Assembly: GCA_001898165.1 (NCBI GenBank)
Contig: MKTD01000002.1
Span: forward strand, 1 to 37,297
Direction: 5' to 3'
Length of the DNA: 37,297 bases
Source: Bacteroidia bacterium 43-41
GTDB lineage: Bacteria; Bacteroidota; Bacteroidia; Bacteroidales; Dysgonomonadaceae
Shown here: positions 16,262 to 24,997 of the stretch, piece by piece
Layout of the letters: every line of letters begins with the position of its first letter
Position numbering within the stretch: the first letter of the stretch is position 1
Notes under the pieces: model-generated
Told to the model about the DNA's origin: nothing
Database searches by the model: none
What the model saw: only the letters and a program-made list of their open reading frames with translations
Translations under genes and position numbers: made by a program

Positions 16262-16275
16262 TGTTACCTTGAGAG

Positions 16276-16311
16276 AAAAAAAGAAGTAACTATTTGACAG
16301 CTACTTCTTTT
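16276..16311 (-). terminator. Rho-independent terminator after tRNA-Gly
   Basis: On the minus strand AAAAGAAGTA (16302-16311) pairs with TACTTCTTTT (16279-16288) around a 13-base loop, and a run of T follows. It lies 4 bases past the tRNA-Gly 3' end and before the MATE start. Confidence 0.8.
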
Positions 16312-16314
16312 TAG

Positions 16315-16387
16315 AGCGGAAGACGGGACTCAAACCCGCGACCCTCAGCTTGGAAGGCTAATGCTCTATCGACTGAGCTACTTCCGC
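16315..16387 (-). tRNA. tRNA-Gly (anticodon TCC)
   Basis: Minus-strand cloverleaf of 73 nt. The acceptor stem GCGGAAG pairs with CTTCCGC, the D-arm has AGCTCAGTCGATAGAGC, the anticodon loop CTTCCAA gives TCC, and the T-arm is GCGGGTTTGAGTCCCGT. CCA is not encoded. Confidence 0.95.
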
Positions 16388-16399
16388 AAAAATCAATTC

Positions 16400-16449
16400 A
16401 TAATTCTACATTCATAATTCTGCATTCTTAATTATGAATGTAGAATTAT
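16400..16449. repeat. Perfect 20-bp hairpin between two tRNA genes
   Basis: The arm at 16400-16419 is the exact reverse complement of the arm at 16430-16449, AATTATGAATGTAGAATTAT, around a 10-base loop. It sits in the 68-base spacer between tRNA-Tyr and tRNA-Gly. Arms are AT-rich and internally repetitive (ATAATTCT/CATAATTC). It could direct processing of a two-tRNA transcript or be an interspersed palindrome. Confidence 0.85.
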
Positions 16450-16455
16450 TTTGTG

Positions 16456-16538
16456 TGGGCAGTGATGGATTCGAACCACCGAAGGCGTAAGCCAGCTGAG
16501 TTACAGTCAGCCCCATTTGGCCACTCTGGTAACTGCCC
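16456..16538 (-). tRNA. tRNA-Tyr (anticodon GTA)
   Basis: Minus-strand class II tRNA of 83 nt. The acceptor stem GGGCAGT pairs with ACTGCCC, the anticodon loop CTGTAAC gives GTA, a long variable arm follows (CTGGCTTACGCC), and the T-arm is GGTGGTTCGAATCCATC. It lies 5 nt downstream of ribH on the same strand. Confidence 0.95.
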
Positions 16539-16543
16539 CCGGA

Positions 16544-17035
16544 TTATTTGTATTTTTCGTTGAGTGCAATCATCTTTAATGCGGTGATTGCAGCTTCATC
16601 GCCTTTGTTCCCGTGTCTTCCTCCCGCGCGCGCTTTCGCTTGCTCCAACGTGTTGGTTGTCAGTAATCCGAAGATCACGGGAATGTTGTGAAGAATATTT
16701 AAATCGGTAACCCCTTGTGTGACGCTGTTGCAAACGAACGTGAAGTGAGGCGTTTCGCCCTGGATAACGCATCCGATTACGATAACGCTGTCAAGGTTAT
16801 TTTTTTCTATCAATTTTTTCGCTCCGAAGGTGAGTTCAAAACTTCCGGGAACATGTTCAACCACGATGTCGCTCCGTTTAACGCCAAATTTCAGCAATGT
16901 TCCAATGGCGCCATCCAGTAAATTCCCGGTAACGGGTTTGTTCCATTCCGAAACAACAATACCAATCTTTTTCCCTTCACCACTTGGTGTGGCCCCGGGA
17001 TCGTATGACGACAGATTTTGTAATTCAGTAGCCAT
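16544..17035 (-). CDS. ribH: 6,7-dimethyl-8-ribityllumazine synthase
   Basis: A 163-residue lumazine synthase. [20 protein letters not shown] is the N-terminal substrate-binding segment with Trp, [17 protein letters not shown] holds the P-G-S/A-F-E motif, [20 protein letters not shown] holds the catalytic His, and [14 protein letters not shown] the conserved Arg. It makes the riboflavin precursor in the penultimate step of the pathway. No other rib gene is nearby. It starts 5 nt after the stop of the TPR gene, so the two are cotranscribed. Confidence 0.96.
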   Translation of the reverse strand: MATELQNLSSYDPGATPSGEGKKIGIVVSEWNKPVTGNLLDGAIGTLLKFGVKRSDIVVEHVPGSFELTFGAKKLIEKNNLDSVIVIGCVIQGETPHFTFVCNSVTQGVTDLNILHNIPVIFGLLTTNTLEQAKARAGGRHGNKGDEAAITALKMIALNEKYK

Positions 17036-17040
17036 GTCAA

Positions 17041-17742
17041 TTAATTTCCTGATTCTTGAAGCTTGGCAGCTTCGATGTATTTATCTGCTTCCTGTCCCTG
17101 GGGAGAGTTGATGTATTTCTCCTTGATCATCCGGAATGTTTCGATGGCCTTGGTGTAGTTTTTGGCGGACAAGTATGCGAATCCTGCTTTATTGTAATAA
17201 ATGGGACTTAACATTTCGTCGTTAGCTTCTTTTGCCGCGTTGTTGAAGTGAGAAATGGCTTTATCGGTATTGCCCATATTCATATAAACATCACCTATGG
17301 CGCCTTCAATAGCCGGAGTGATCAACAAATCGCTGCCTTTGAATTCATTTAGGTATTTCAACGCCTTTTCGTTGTTCCCCAACCTGCTGTAACTGATTCC
17401 GGCGTAAGCACGGGCAAGGTTAGCTGTTTTGGTGCCGCTGAACTCTTTCATTATGTTTTCGAAACCGATATAATCGTTGCCGTTTCCGAAAAGTGCGATA
17501 GAGTCTTCCTGGTTCTGAAAGAATCGTTCACCTTTGAAGATAGCTGCCTGCGCTTTTTCGTTTCTTGGGTTTTTATACATGTAGTTGAAGGCAATGATCC
17601 CTCCAACCACTGCAACAATTGCTAAAAGCGCCCATAGAATGGTCTTTTGATTTTTTTCGATGAAGTGTTCTGATGAAGATAATGCTTCTCCAATATTTTC
17701 AAAACCCTTCTCAGCCGTAGCTTTCTTATGTTCTTTTGACAT
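17041..17742 (-). CDS. Membrane-anchored tetratricopeptide repeat protein (YfgM-like)
   Basis: A 233-residue protein with a short cytoplasmic tail, one membrane helix at about residues 39-55 ([20 protein letters not shown]), and a periplasmic TPR domain. Several TPR-like helix pairs are visible: [39 protein letters not shown] and [19 protein letters not shown]. The layout resembles YfgM, a partner of the SecYEG/PpiD translocon in E. coli; that role is only inferred here. It leads the ribH transcript and is divergent from the DUF4468 gene. Confidence 0.82.
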   Translation of the reverse strand: MSKEHKKATAEKGFENIGEALSSSEHFIEKNQKTILWALLAIVAVVGGIIAFNYMYKNPRNEKAQAAIFKGERFFQNQEDSIALFGNGNDYIGFENIMKEFSGTKTANLARAYAGISYSRLGNNEKALKYLNEFKGSDLLITPAIEGAIGDVYMNMGNTDKAISHFNNAAKEANDEMLSPIYYNKAGFAYLSAKNYTKAIETFRMIKEKYINSPQGQEADKYIEAAKLQESGN

Positions 17743-17780
17743 TATTTATCCTAAAATTATGTTATCAAAATTTCGAGATG

Positions 17781-17788
17781 CAAAAGTA
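17781..17788 (-). promoter_or_regulatory. -7 box for the TPR-ribH transcript
   Basis: On the minus strand this reads TACTTTTG, matching TAnnTTTG, 38 nt upstream of the TPR gene start. The TTG partner is not clear. Confidence 0.45.
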
Positions 17789-17840
17789 ATGGTTTTTGAG
17801 CGATAAATAAAATAAATTGGATAATTTTTCTACAAACCGC

Positions 17841-17871
17841 TTGCTGCTCATTAATCTTTTCCTTAAGTTTG
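17841..17871 (+). promoter_or_regulatory. Promoter of the DUF4468 gene
   Basis: TTG (17841-17843), a 20-nt spacer and TAAGTTTG (17864-17871) match the Bacteroidota promoter exactly. It lies 54 nt before the start codon. Confidence 0.75.
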
Positions 17872-17925
17872 TAGTCATATACATTGTTTAAAGTGAAATT
17901 TATACAAAAAACTAAAGCTTAAGTA

Positions 17926-18495
17926 ATGAGGAAAATTATTTTTACAGTATTGATATTCGCTTCTGCGCTGATCCAGGTAAAGGCCCAATCTGTTTTCACT
18001 ACTGTTCCGGTTGTGAATGGAAAGGTTGTGTTTCAACAATTTATACATATCGATCAGGGACTTACTGCTGATCAACGATATGCTTTGCTCTACAAATGGG
18101 GGAAAGACAACTATGCGGGTAATCCTTTATTGTCGGGCATACGCTTTGACGATAAGGCAAAAAGCATAACTGTAGGATCCAAAATAGAGCTTTTGTTGCC
18201 TCAGGACAGCAATGGGGTGCGTGAAAAGGTGATTATGAATTATCGTTTCGATGCTACCATAACCAATGCCGGCTGTATGTTAGTGGTGAGGGATATTACT
18301 TATCAAAACGACCAGTCTCCAAAATCTTCGCTTTTCCCCAAAACATTTACTGCGGAAGAAACAATTACCTCTACAGCAATTTCTGCCGTATCGGGCCTCG
18401 ATAAAGAGTTTAAGACGAACACTCAGAAAAGTACATTGTTTTACCTGAATGAGTTGTATAATAATTTGAGTAAAATTTTTAATCTCGACAAATAA
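17926..18495 (+). CDS. Exported DUF4468 domain protein
   Basis: A 189-residue protein. Residues 1-20 (MRKIIFTVLIFASALIQVKA) form a signal peptide with an A-x-A-like cleavage before QSVFTT. The domain FTTVPVVNGKVVFQQFI, the LTADQRYALLYKWGKDNY helix and later MNYRFDATITNAGCMLVVRD match DUF4468, a TBP-like-fold domain common in Bacteroidota periplasmic proteins. Function is unknown. It is a single gene with its own promoter, followed by a 217-base gap before rpmB. Confidence 0.82.
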   Translation: MRKIIFTVLIFASALIQVKAQSVFTTVPVVNGKVVFQQFIHIDQGLTADQRYALLYKWGKDNYAGNPLLSGIRFDDKAKSITVGSKIELLLPQDSNGVREKVIMNYRFDATITNAGCMLVVRDITYQNDQSPKSSLFPKTFTAEETITSTAISAVSGLDKEFKTNTQKSTLFYLNELYNNLSKIFNLDK

Positions 18496-18619
18496 AAAAT
18501 AGGTACCTCACAAAACATTTATATGTCTTACATTTGGCTGTATATGTTGGTGATCGTAACTTATGAAGGTTGAGCGAAAAAACTGATCGGATTTATGCGA
18601 AATTTATTTTCCGGAATTT

Positions 18620-18650
18620 TTGGTAAATACATTTTTTATGGTTAATTTTG
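18620..18650 (+). promoter_or_regulatory. Promoter of the rpmB-rpmG operon
   Basis: TTG (18620-18622), 20 nt, then TAATTTTG (18643-18650). This is a consensus-quality promoter 62 nt before rpmB. Confidence 0.78.
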
Positions 18651-18712
18651 CGCCCTGATTTGTCGGAAATACAGCTGAATATTCATAGAAATCAATAAAA
18701 TACTATATAGCA

Positions 18713-18952
18713 ATGTCTAAGATTTGTCAAATAACCGGAAAAAGAGCAATGGTTGGAAACAACGTTTCTCACTCCAACAGAAGAACAAAACGTAAATTCA
18801 ACGTTAATTTGTTCAGAAAGAAATTCTATTGGGTAGAAGAGGATTGCTGGATTAGCCTGAATATTTCTGCTTCAGGTTTACGCACCGTTAATAAAATAGG
18901 ATTGGATGCCGCTTTGAAACAGGCAGCTGAAAAGGGGTATTTAAACGCTTAA
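18713..18952 (+). CDS. rpmB: 50S ribosomal protein L28 (bL28)
   Basis: A 79-residue protein: [20 protein letters not shown] and [19 protein letters not shown], then the [20 protein letters not shown] end are standard bL28. It heads a three-gene ribosomal cluster with short gaps. Confidence 0.96.
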   Translation: MSKICQITGKRAMVGNNVSHSNRRTKRKFNVNLFRKKFYWVEEDCWISLNISASGLRTVNKIGLDAALKQAAEKGYLNA

Positions 18953-18971
18953 TTATCAGGAGAAAAGAACA

Positions 18972-19160
18972 ATGTCGAAAAAAGCAAAAGGAAACAGGGT
19001 TCAGGTAATTTTAGAATGTACCGAACATAAAGAAAGCGGAATGCCCGGAACTTCGAGATATATTACTACGAAGAACAGGAAGAATACGACCGAAAGATTG
19101 GAGTTGAAAAAATACAACCCCATCCTGAAGAAAATGACCGTTCATAAAGAAATTAAATAA
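18972..19160 (+). CDS. rpmG: 50S ribosomal protein L33 (bL33)
   Basis: A 62-residue protein with [37 protein letters not shown] and [15 protein letters not shown], the conserved bL33 signature. Most zinc-ribbon cysteines are missing (one Cys remains), as in zinc-independent L33 forms. It starts 19 nt after rpmB. Confidence 0.96.
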   Translation: MSKKAKGNRVQVILECTEHKESGMPGTSRYITTKNRKNTTERLELKKYNPILKKMTVHKEIK

Positions 19161-19172
19161 AAGGAGTGAATT

Positions 19173-19334
19173 ATGGCAAAGAAAGCAGTCGCAGGATTCC
19201 GCGATAAAACTTCAACAACAGGACGCAGCCACACGAAAGTGATCAAAATGGTGAAATCTGAAAAAACAGGAGCTTATACTTTCAAGGAAGAAATGGTCCT
19301 GAACGATCGAGTACAAGATTTTTTTAAAAAATAA
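19173..19334 (+). CDS. DUF4295 small basic protein, probably ribosome-associated
   Basis: A 53-residue protein starting at ATG 19173, 12 nt after rpmG. The sequence MAKKAVAGFRDKTSTTGRSH ends in RVQDFFKK and is Lys/Arg-rich. It matches DUF4295, which in Bacteroidota regularly follows rpmB-rpmG. Size, charge and position suggest a lineage-specific ribosomal protein; a link to the protein named bL38 in a published Bacteroidota ribosome structure is possible but I cannot confirm it here. A strong terminator follows 18 nt downstream. Confidence 0.88.
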   Translation: MAKKAVAGFRDKTSTTGRSHTKVIKMVKSEKTGAYTFKEEMVLNDRVQDFFKK

Positions 19335-19352
19335 ATCCGTTAAAAATATGTA

Positions 19353-19390
19353 AAAACTTCCCTGCAAGAACTTGTGGGGAAGTTTTTTAT
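19353..19390 (+). terminator. Rho-independent terminator of the rpmB operon
   Basis: AAAACTTCCC (19353-19362) pairs with GGGAAGTTTT (19377-19386), continued inward by TGCAAG/CTTGTG, and a T-run follows. Confidence 0.92.
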
Positions 19391-19476
19391 TGACTATTTT
19401 GTAGATTTGTACGATATTGCGGGAGTTTGGGAATATGCTTCCGTAAGGGAATTGAAAAAGTAAAAATTACGCAATT

Positions 19477-20430
19477 ATGGGATTGTTCGATATATTTTCG
19501 AAGAAAAAGAAAGAGACGTTAGATCAGGGACTGGAAAAAACCAAGGAAAATATTTTTTCTAAATTAACCCGCGCCGTTACCGGAAAATCGAGGGTGGACG
19601 ACGATGTACTTGATGAACTGGAAGAGATACTTGTTACTTCGGATGTAGGCGTGGACACTACACTGAAAATAATTGACCGGATAGAAGAACGTGTTGCCCG
19701 CGACAAGTATGTGGGAACGGATGAACTTACGAGAATCCTTCGTGAAGAGATAGCCGAGCTGCTTACCGAGAACAATTCGGACGATACGGCCGAGTTTACC
19801 GTTCCTGAGGATAAAAAGCCATACGTTATTATGGTTGTCGGGGTGAACGGGGTGGGGAAGACTACTACCATCGGAAAGCTGGCCTACCAATTCAAACAAA
19901 ATGGGCTGTCGGTATATCTTGGTGCAGCCGATACCTTCCGTGCTGCAGCTGTGGAACAGCTTGATATCTGGGGTAAACGTGTGGGAGTGCCCGTGGTAAA
20001 ACAAAAGATGGGTGCCGATCCCGCATCGGTAGCTTTTGATACGCTGAGTTCGGCAAAAGCAAACAATGCCGATGTGGTAATCATAGATACTGCCGGTCGT
20101 TTGCACAACAAAATCAACCTGATGAACGAGCTTACCAAAATTAAGAACGTGATGAGTAAAGTTATTCCCGACACCCCGGACGAAGTTCTTTTGATACTTG
20201 ACGGCTCTACCGGGCAAAACGCGTTTGAACAGGCCAAACAATTTACGGCTGCCACAGAAGTGACGGCGTTAGCCATTACTAAGTTAGACGGAACGGCAAA
20301 AGGCGGAGTAGTTATTGGTATTTCGGACCAATTTAAAATTCCCGTAAAGTATATCGGGTTGGGTGAAGGAATGGAAGACCTACAGGTTTTCCGAAGAAAA
20401 GAATTCGTGGATTCGTTGTTTGGGGAATGA
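19477..20430 (+). CDS. ftsY: Signal recognition particle receptor FtsY
   Basis: A 317-residue SRP GTPase. A short basic start (MGLFDIFSKKKKETLDQGLE) replaces the long acidic A domain of E. coli FtsY. The N domain runs to about residue 100. The G domain has the P-loop VVGVNGVGKTTTIGKLA (G1 at 122-129), DTFRAAAVEQL, DTAGRLHNK (G3) and TKLDGTAKGG (G4). It docks SRP-ribosome complexes at the membrane. Its final bases overlap the rimO start by 4 nt. Confidence 0.96.
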   Translation: MGLFDIFSKKKKETLDQGLEKTKENIFSKLTRAVTGKSRVDDDVLDELEEILVTSDVGVDTTLKIIDRIEERVARDKYVGTDELTRILREEIAELLTENNSDDTAEFTVPEDKKPYVIMVVGVNGVGKTTTIGKLAYQFKQNGLSVYLGAADTFRAAAVEQLDIWGKRVGVPVVKQKMGADPASVAFDTLSSAKANNADVVIIDTAGRLHNKINLMNELTKIKNVMSKVIPDTPDEVLLILDGSTGQNAFEQAKQFTAATEVTALAITKLDGTAKGGVVIGISDQFKIPVKYIGLGEGMEDLQVFRRKEFVDSLFGE

Positions 20431-21722
20431 AGAACAGAATAGATGTTATAACGCTGGGATGCTCCAAAAATCTGGTGGACTCCGAACTGTTGATGCGGCA
20501 ACTTGTTGCAAACGGATATACGGTGGAGCATGACCCTAAAGATCCCAAAGGCGATATTGCCGTAATAAATACGTGCGGTTTTATTGGCGATGCCAAAGAA
20601 GAGTCCATCAATATGATTCTTGAATTTGCCGAAGCCAAAAAGGCAAAAAGAGTGAAAAAGCTTCTCGTGATGGGATGTTTGTCGGAGCGGTACATGAACG
20701 AACTGCAGGCTGAAATCCCCGAAGTGGACAGGTTTTACGGCAAATTTGCCTGGAAAAGCCTGATTTCCGATTTAGGCAAATCGTATTACAAAGACCTTGA
20801 GTTTGACCGTTCGCTCTCCACACCTCCACATTATGCGTATGTGAAAATATCCGAAGGGTGCGACCGCACATGCTCCTATTGCTCCATCCCTATCATAACG
20901 GGCAAGTACAAATCGCGGCCTATAGAAGAAATAGAAGAGGAAGTACGCCGTTTGGTTTCACAAGGCGTCCGGGAATTTCAGTTTATCGCACAAGACCTTA
21001 CTTATTACGGGCTCGACAGGTATAAACAGATGAAGCTCCCCGAGCTGGTTGAGCGGGTTGCGGACATAAAAGGCGCCGATTGGATTCGCCTTCATTACGC
21101 CTATCCGGCACATTTCCCAACCGACTTACTCCGCGTAATGCGCGAACGCGAAAATGTTTGTAATTATCTCGATATTGCCTTGCAACACATCAGCGACCAT
21201 ATGTTGGAGAAAATGAGGAGAAACATTACAAAACAGCAAACGATCGATCTGATTGCAAAGTTCCGGGAAGAGGTACCCGGAATTCATCTGCGTACGACAA
21301 TGATGGTGGGGCATCCGGGTGAAACCGAACAGGATTTTGAAGAGCTTCTCGAATTTGTAAAACAGACCCGATTCGAGCGTTTAGGCGCTTTCCCATACTC
21401 GCACGAAGAGGATACGTATTGCGATAAAAATTATACGGACGATGTTCCTGCCGGCGTAAAACAGGAGAGGATGAACGTCTTGATGGAGGTGCAGGAGTCC
21501 ATTGCAGCGGCTATTAACGAGTCGAAAGTGGGAAAAACCCTGAAAGTAATTATCGACCGGGAAGATCCTGAATATTATGTAGGGCGTACCGAATTCGATT
21601 CTCCCGAAGTAGATGGGGAAGTGTTGATTGAAAAACAAACTCCACTGAAAACAGGTGAATTTTATGATGTGAAAATTACATCGGCAATGCCGTTTGACTT
21701 AATTGGAATTGTTTCACTATGA
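20427..21722 (+). CDS. rimO: Ribosomal protein S12 methylthiotransferase RimO
   Basis: A 431-residue radical SAM methylthiotransferase. The N-terminal MTTase domain has ITLGCSKNLVDSELLMRQL with the first Cys, NTCGFI with the second and VMGCLSERY with the third. The radical SAM cluster motif is EGCDRTCSYCSIPIITGKYK (C-x3-C-x2-C). The end (GKTLKVIIDREDPEYYVGRT...) is a TRAM domain. It adds a methylthio group to the conserved Asp of S12. GCSKN and S12-type length favour RimO over MiaB. ATGA overlaps link it to ftsY and to the next gene. Confidence 0.95.
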   Translation: MKNRIDVITLGCSKNLVDSELLMRQLVANGYTVEHDPKDPKGDIAVINTCGFIGDAKEESINMILEFAEAKKAKRVKKLLVMGCLSERYMNELQAEIPEVDRFYGKFAWKSLISDLGKSYYKDLEFDRSLSTPPHYAYVKISEGCDRTCSYCSIPIITGKYKSRPIEEIEEEVRRLVSQGVREFQFIAQDLTYYGLDRYKQMKLPELVERVADIKGADWIRLHYAYPAHFPTDLLRVMRERENVCNYLDIALQHISDHMLEKMRRNITKQQTIDLIAKFREEVPGIHLRTTMMVGHPGETEQDFEELLEFVKQTRFERLGAFPYSHEEDTYCDKNYTDDVPAGVKQERMNVLMEVQESIAAAINESKVGKTLKVIIDREDPEYYVGRTEFDSPEVDGEVLIEKQTPLKTGEFYDVKITSAMPFDLIGIVSL

Positions 21723-22816
21723 CACACAAAGAACTTATTTCTGAAATGGCGCAGCGGCTCGGCTTTACTCAATCGAAAGTATCGGATTTGCTGGATGCTG
21801 CGGTATCTGTACTCAGTGAAAAACTGTCGGAAAATGTTCCGGTTCTTATTCAGAACTTTGGAGTTTTCGAGACCGGGAAGAGAGCGGAACATATCTCCGT
21901 GAATCTTCAAACGCAACAGCGACATTTGGTCCCGCCATCCATTGAGGTAAACTTTAAACCGGCGTCAGACATTAAAGAACAACCGGAAACCTTCTTAAAT
22001 CCGGCCGATTTGCTGGCCAACCAGGCCAACATCCCCAATGCAGAGTCGGAAGCTTTTTTAAAATCGTTGTTCGATCTCATCACGGAAACTCTCTCCGAAG
22101 ACGAAGAGATCAAAATTAAAGATTTCGGGACTTTCAGGCTTATCCCGATTCAAGAGCGTGAAAGGGGGAATGTAAATTCGTTGGACTTCGTTCCGGCAGC
22201 GGCTCTGAAAGAACTTGTAAATAAGCCGTTTTCTCACTTTGAGACGATTTTACTGAATGAGGGAGTTACTTTTGAAGGAGTAGAAGAGGTGGTTGAGGGC
22301 AAAACACGACCAACTACTCCAACCGCTCTAATTACTGAACCTGTTCAGCGAACAAAGATACCCCCCGTGTGGATACCTATTTTGGGAGGTGTTGCCATTG
22401 CCTTGGCAAGTCTTTTTTTTTTCATGCAGTGGCAAGTCGGAAAACAGCCGGTAAAAGACAGTCTAAATCGTAACAGGCCTTCTTCGCAGACTTCACCTGC
22501 GACCATGACTTCTTCTGTAGAAAGAGTGCGAACAAAGGAGTTGCCGGAAAGTTTAGAAAAAGTTGTTTTGCAAGAGGGTAAAACTCTTAGGTTGATAGCC
22601 GAAGATAAGCTCGGGAATCGGGAGTTCTGGATCTATATCTTTCTGAAAAACAAAAATAAAATCAAAAACCCAAACATCGTCTCCGTGGGTACCGAACTGA
22701 TAATTCCCGATCCATCGGAATATAACATTGATGCATCCGACCCTCAATCCATTGCCAAAGCCAAAGCATTAGGCGATGATGAACTGAAAAAATTTTTACA
22801 ACCTGCTCTTCAATAA
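21719..22816 (+). CDS. Tandem HU-like domains, one membrane helix and C-terminal LysM
   Basis: A 365-residue protein. Residues 1-85 are an HU-like domain ([46 protein letters not shown]). Residues about 105-185 look like a second one ([32 protein letters not shown]). A membrane helix at about 217-238 ([20 protein letters not shown]) follows, then a Ser/Thr/Pro linker and a LysM-like domain at about 281-331 ([20 protein letters not shown] ... VGTELIIPD). Two HU-like domains would be cytoplasmic and the LysM periplasmic, where it could bind peptidoglycan. HU-like plus SPOR proteins are known in Bacteroidota; the LysM version may be a parallel form. It overlaps rimO by 4 nt and the convergent sucD 3' end by 21 nt. 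Confidence 0.85.
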   Translation: MTHKELISEMAQRLGFTQSKVSDLLDAAVSVLSEKLSENVPVLIQNFGVFETGKRAEHISVNLQTQQRHLVPPSIEVNFKPASDIKEQPETFLNPADLLANQANIPNAESEAFLKSLFDLITETLSEDEEIKIKDFGTFRLIPIQERERGNVNSLDFVPAAALKELVNKPFSHFETILLNEGVTFEGVEEVVEGKTRPTTPTALITEPVQRTKIPPVWIPILGGVAIALASLFFFMQWQVGKQPVKDSLNRNRPSSQTSPATMTSSVERVRTKELPESLEKVVLQEGKTLRLIAEDKLGNREFWIYIFLKNKNKIKNPNIVSVGTELIIPDPSEYNIDASDPQSIAKAKALGDDELKKFLQPALQ

Positions 22817-23662
22817 GTCCGGTATTTGGCTCGGTTCTTTGGCTACCGGAACCCCTACGGCCTCGAATGCGGCTATCTTTTCTGCTGCAGTACCCGAACC
22901 GCTGGAGATGATGGCCCCTGCGTGCCCCATCTGTTTCCCGGGAGGCGCTTGTTGTCCGGCAATAAATACAGCTACCGGTTTAGTCACGTGTTTTTTGATG
23001 TATTCGGCGGCACGCTCTTCGGCATCCCCGCCAATTTCGCCGATAAGGGCTATGGAGTCTGTTTCCGGATCGTTCTGAAACATTTCCAGCAGTTCCTGAT
23101 AGTACAGTCCTACAATGGGGTCTCCCCCCACACCCACGGCTGTGGATTGCCCCAACCCTTTGGATGTAAGGTTGTAAACTACTTCGTAGGTGAGCGTTCC
23201 GCTCCGGCTGATCACCCCTGTTGACCCTTGCTTGAAAATCATAGTGGGCATTATACCCACCGTACTTTTAGCGGGAGAGATTAAACCCGGACAATTGGGG
23301 CCGATAAGGTCGGCGCCTTTTTGTTTGATGTAATGGTAGGCTTCAACTACATCGAGGGTAGGAACACCTTCGGTGATGCAGATGATGAGTTTTACCCCGG
23401 CATCGGCGGCTTCCATCATGGCATCTTTGGCAAATGGCGCAGGGACGAAGATTACCGATGTGTTGGCTTCCGTTTCTTTCACGGCATCGCGCACCGTATT
23501 AAAAACAGGGATTCCCTCCACATTTTCTCCGCCCTTTCCGGGTGATGTTCCGCCAACGACGTTTGTACCGTAAGCTTTCATTTTTGCTGTGTGAAATCCA
23601 CCGTCGCGGCCAGTGATTCCCTGAACGATCAGTCGTGTATTTTTATCGATTAGAATACTCAT
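22796..23662 (-). CDS. sucD: Succinyl-CoA synthetase, alpha subunit
   Basis: A 288-residue subunit. [20 protein letters not shown] is the CoA-binding Rossmann start, [19 protein letters not shown] the conserved P-G segment, and [20 protein letters not shown] contains the phospho-His. With SucC it couples succinyl-CoA cleavage to nucleotide triphosphate formation. In an anaerobe the reaction may run either way in the succinate/propionate route. It follows sucC by 25 nt, and its 3' end overlaps the opposing HU/LysM gene by 21 nt. Confidence 0.96.
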   Translation of the reverse strand: MSILIDKNTRLIVQGITGRDGGFHTAKMKAYGTNVVGGTSPGKGGENVEGIPVFNTVRDAVKETEANTSVIFVPAPFAKDAMMEAADAGVKLIICITEGVPTLDVVEAYHYIKQKGADLIGPNCPGLISPAKSTVGIMPTMIFKQGSTGVISRSGTLTYEVVYNLTSKGLGQSTAVGVGGDPIVGLYYQELLEMFQNDPETDSIALIGEIGGDAEERAAEYIKKHVTKPVAVFIAGQQAPPGKQMGHAGAIISSGSGTAAEKIAAFEAVGVPVAKEPSQIPDLLKSRL

Positions 23663-23687
23663 ATTTTTAAAACTAAAAATTAAAAAC

Positions 23688-24821
23688 TTAATTTGCTAAC
23701 CCGACGGCTATTTTACCCGCTTCACCCATTGTTTCCGCTACGTGGAACTTAGTGCCTTTCAATAATGCACGGCCCTCTTTTTCGTTAGTTCCGGTTAATC
23801 GGATTACAATAGGAATATCGGTTCTTATCTGGCTGAAAGCTTCCAATAATCCTTTTGCCACATCGTCGCAACGGGTAATCCCTCCAAATATATTGATGAG
23901 CACTACCTTTACATTTTTGTCACTCAGCAAAAGTTTCATCGCTTCAATTACTTTGGTGGGGTTTGAGCTTCCGCCGATATCCAGGAAATTGGCAGGCTCT
24001 CCGCCGTACAGCTTTATCATGTCCATAGTGGCCATTGCCAATCCGGCGCCGTTTACCATGCACCCGATTTCTCCGCCTAAATGCACGTAACTGAATCCTT
24101 TACTTTTAGCGTTCTGCTCTTTCTTTTCTTCTTCCGTAGGTTCGAAAAGCGCGGCAATTTTGGGATGACGGTAAAGGGCATTATCATCGAAAGTCATTTT
24201 AGCATCGACGACTTTAATCTGGCCTTCATCGGTAAGTACCAACGGATTGATTTCTGCCAGTGATGCGTCGGTATCCACAAATAACTTATACAGCTTTTGG
24301 AAAATTGTTGCTGCTTCACGAACCAGTTTGATGTCGTCAAATAGTTTGAAAGCAGCCTCACGAGCCAGGTAGTCGGGTACACCGATAAGCGGATCGATAA
24401 CTATCTTATGGATTTTTTCGGGTGTGTTGCGCGCTACTTCTTCGATCTCCATTCCACCTTCGCGGCTCAACATCAGGATGGTAGATTTCGATTTCCTGTC
24501 GATCACATAGCTGACATAATATTCCGAAGCGATGTTCACCGCTTTACCTATAAGTACTCTGTCAACGATAAATCCTTTGATATCCATCCATAAAATATTG
24601 GCAACATGCTGCCGAAGTTCTATTTCGTCTTTAGCGAGTTTCACGCCGCCCGCTTTTCCACGTCCTCCGGTATGGACCTGCGCTTTCACCACCACTAACG
24701 GAGCATCCAGTTCCTGGTATGCCCGCACTGCATCCTCAACGTTACGACAGATATATGCTTTGTCCACCGGCAGCCCGTACGATGCTAATAATTCTCTTGC
24801 CTGATATTCATGAATTTTCAT
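23688..24821 (-). CDS. sucC: Succinyl-CoA synthetase, beta subunit
   Basis: A 377-residue subunit. The ATP-grasp start [60 protein letters not shown] and [19 protein letters not shown] are diagnostic. It binds the nucleotide and Mg2+ and forms the active complex with SucD. Length is slightly short of the E. coli protein but without a missing motif. It is first in the sucCD transcript; a weak -7-like box (TACTTTTA, minus strand, 24864-24871) precedes it. Confidence 0.96.
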   Translation of the reverse strand: MKIHEYQARELLASYGLPVDKAYICRNVEDAVRAYQELDAPLVVVKAQVHTGGRGKAGGVKLAKDEIELRQHVANILWMDIKGFIVDRVLIGKAVNIASEYYVSYVIDRKSKSTILMLSREGGMEIEEVARNTPEKIHKIVIDPLIGVPDYLAREAAFKLFDDIKLVREAATIFQKLYKLFVDTDASLAEINPLVLTDEGQIKVVDAKMTFDDNALYRHPKIAALFEPTEEEKKEQNAKSKGFSYVHLGGEIGCMVNGAGLAMATMDMIKLYGGEPANFLDIGGSSNPTKVIEAMKLLLSDKNVKVVLINIFGGITRCDDVAKGLLEAFSQIRTDIPIVIRLTGTNEKEGRALLKGTKFHVAETMGEAGKIAVGLAN

Positions 24822-24997
24822 GGGCTTTTCAATTTTTTTTTAAGTTTTGAATTAATATTTTCGTAAAAGTAGAAATTTTTTCCTGATAAAAGAAAATTTT
24901 TTACATAAAAGCAGCCGTAGGGAGTTCCGTTGTTACAATTCCCCGGTTCGTGTCCCGGATGATTTAATTGCCAATCGGCTGTTTTGGAGTATCTTGT

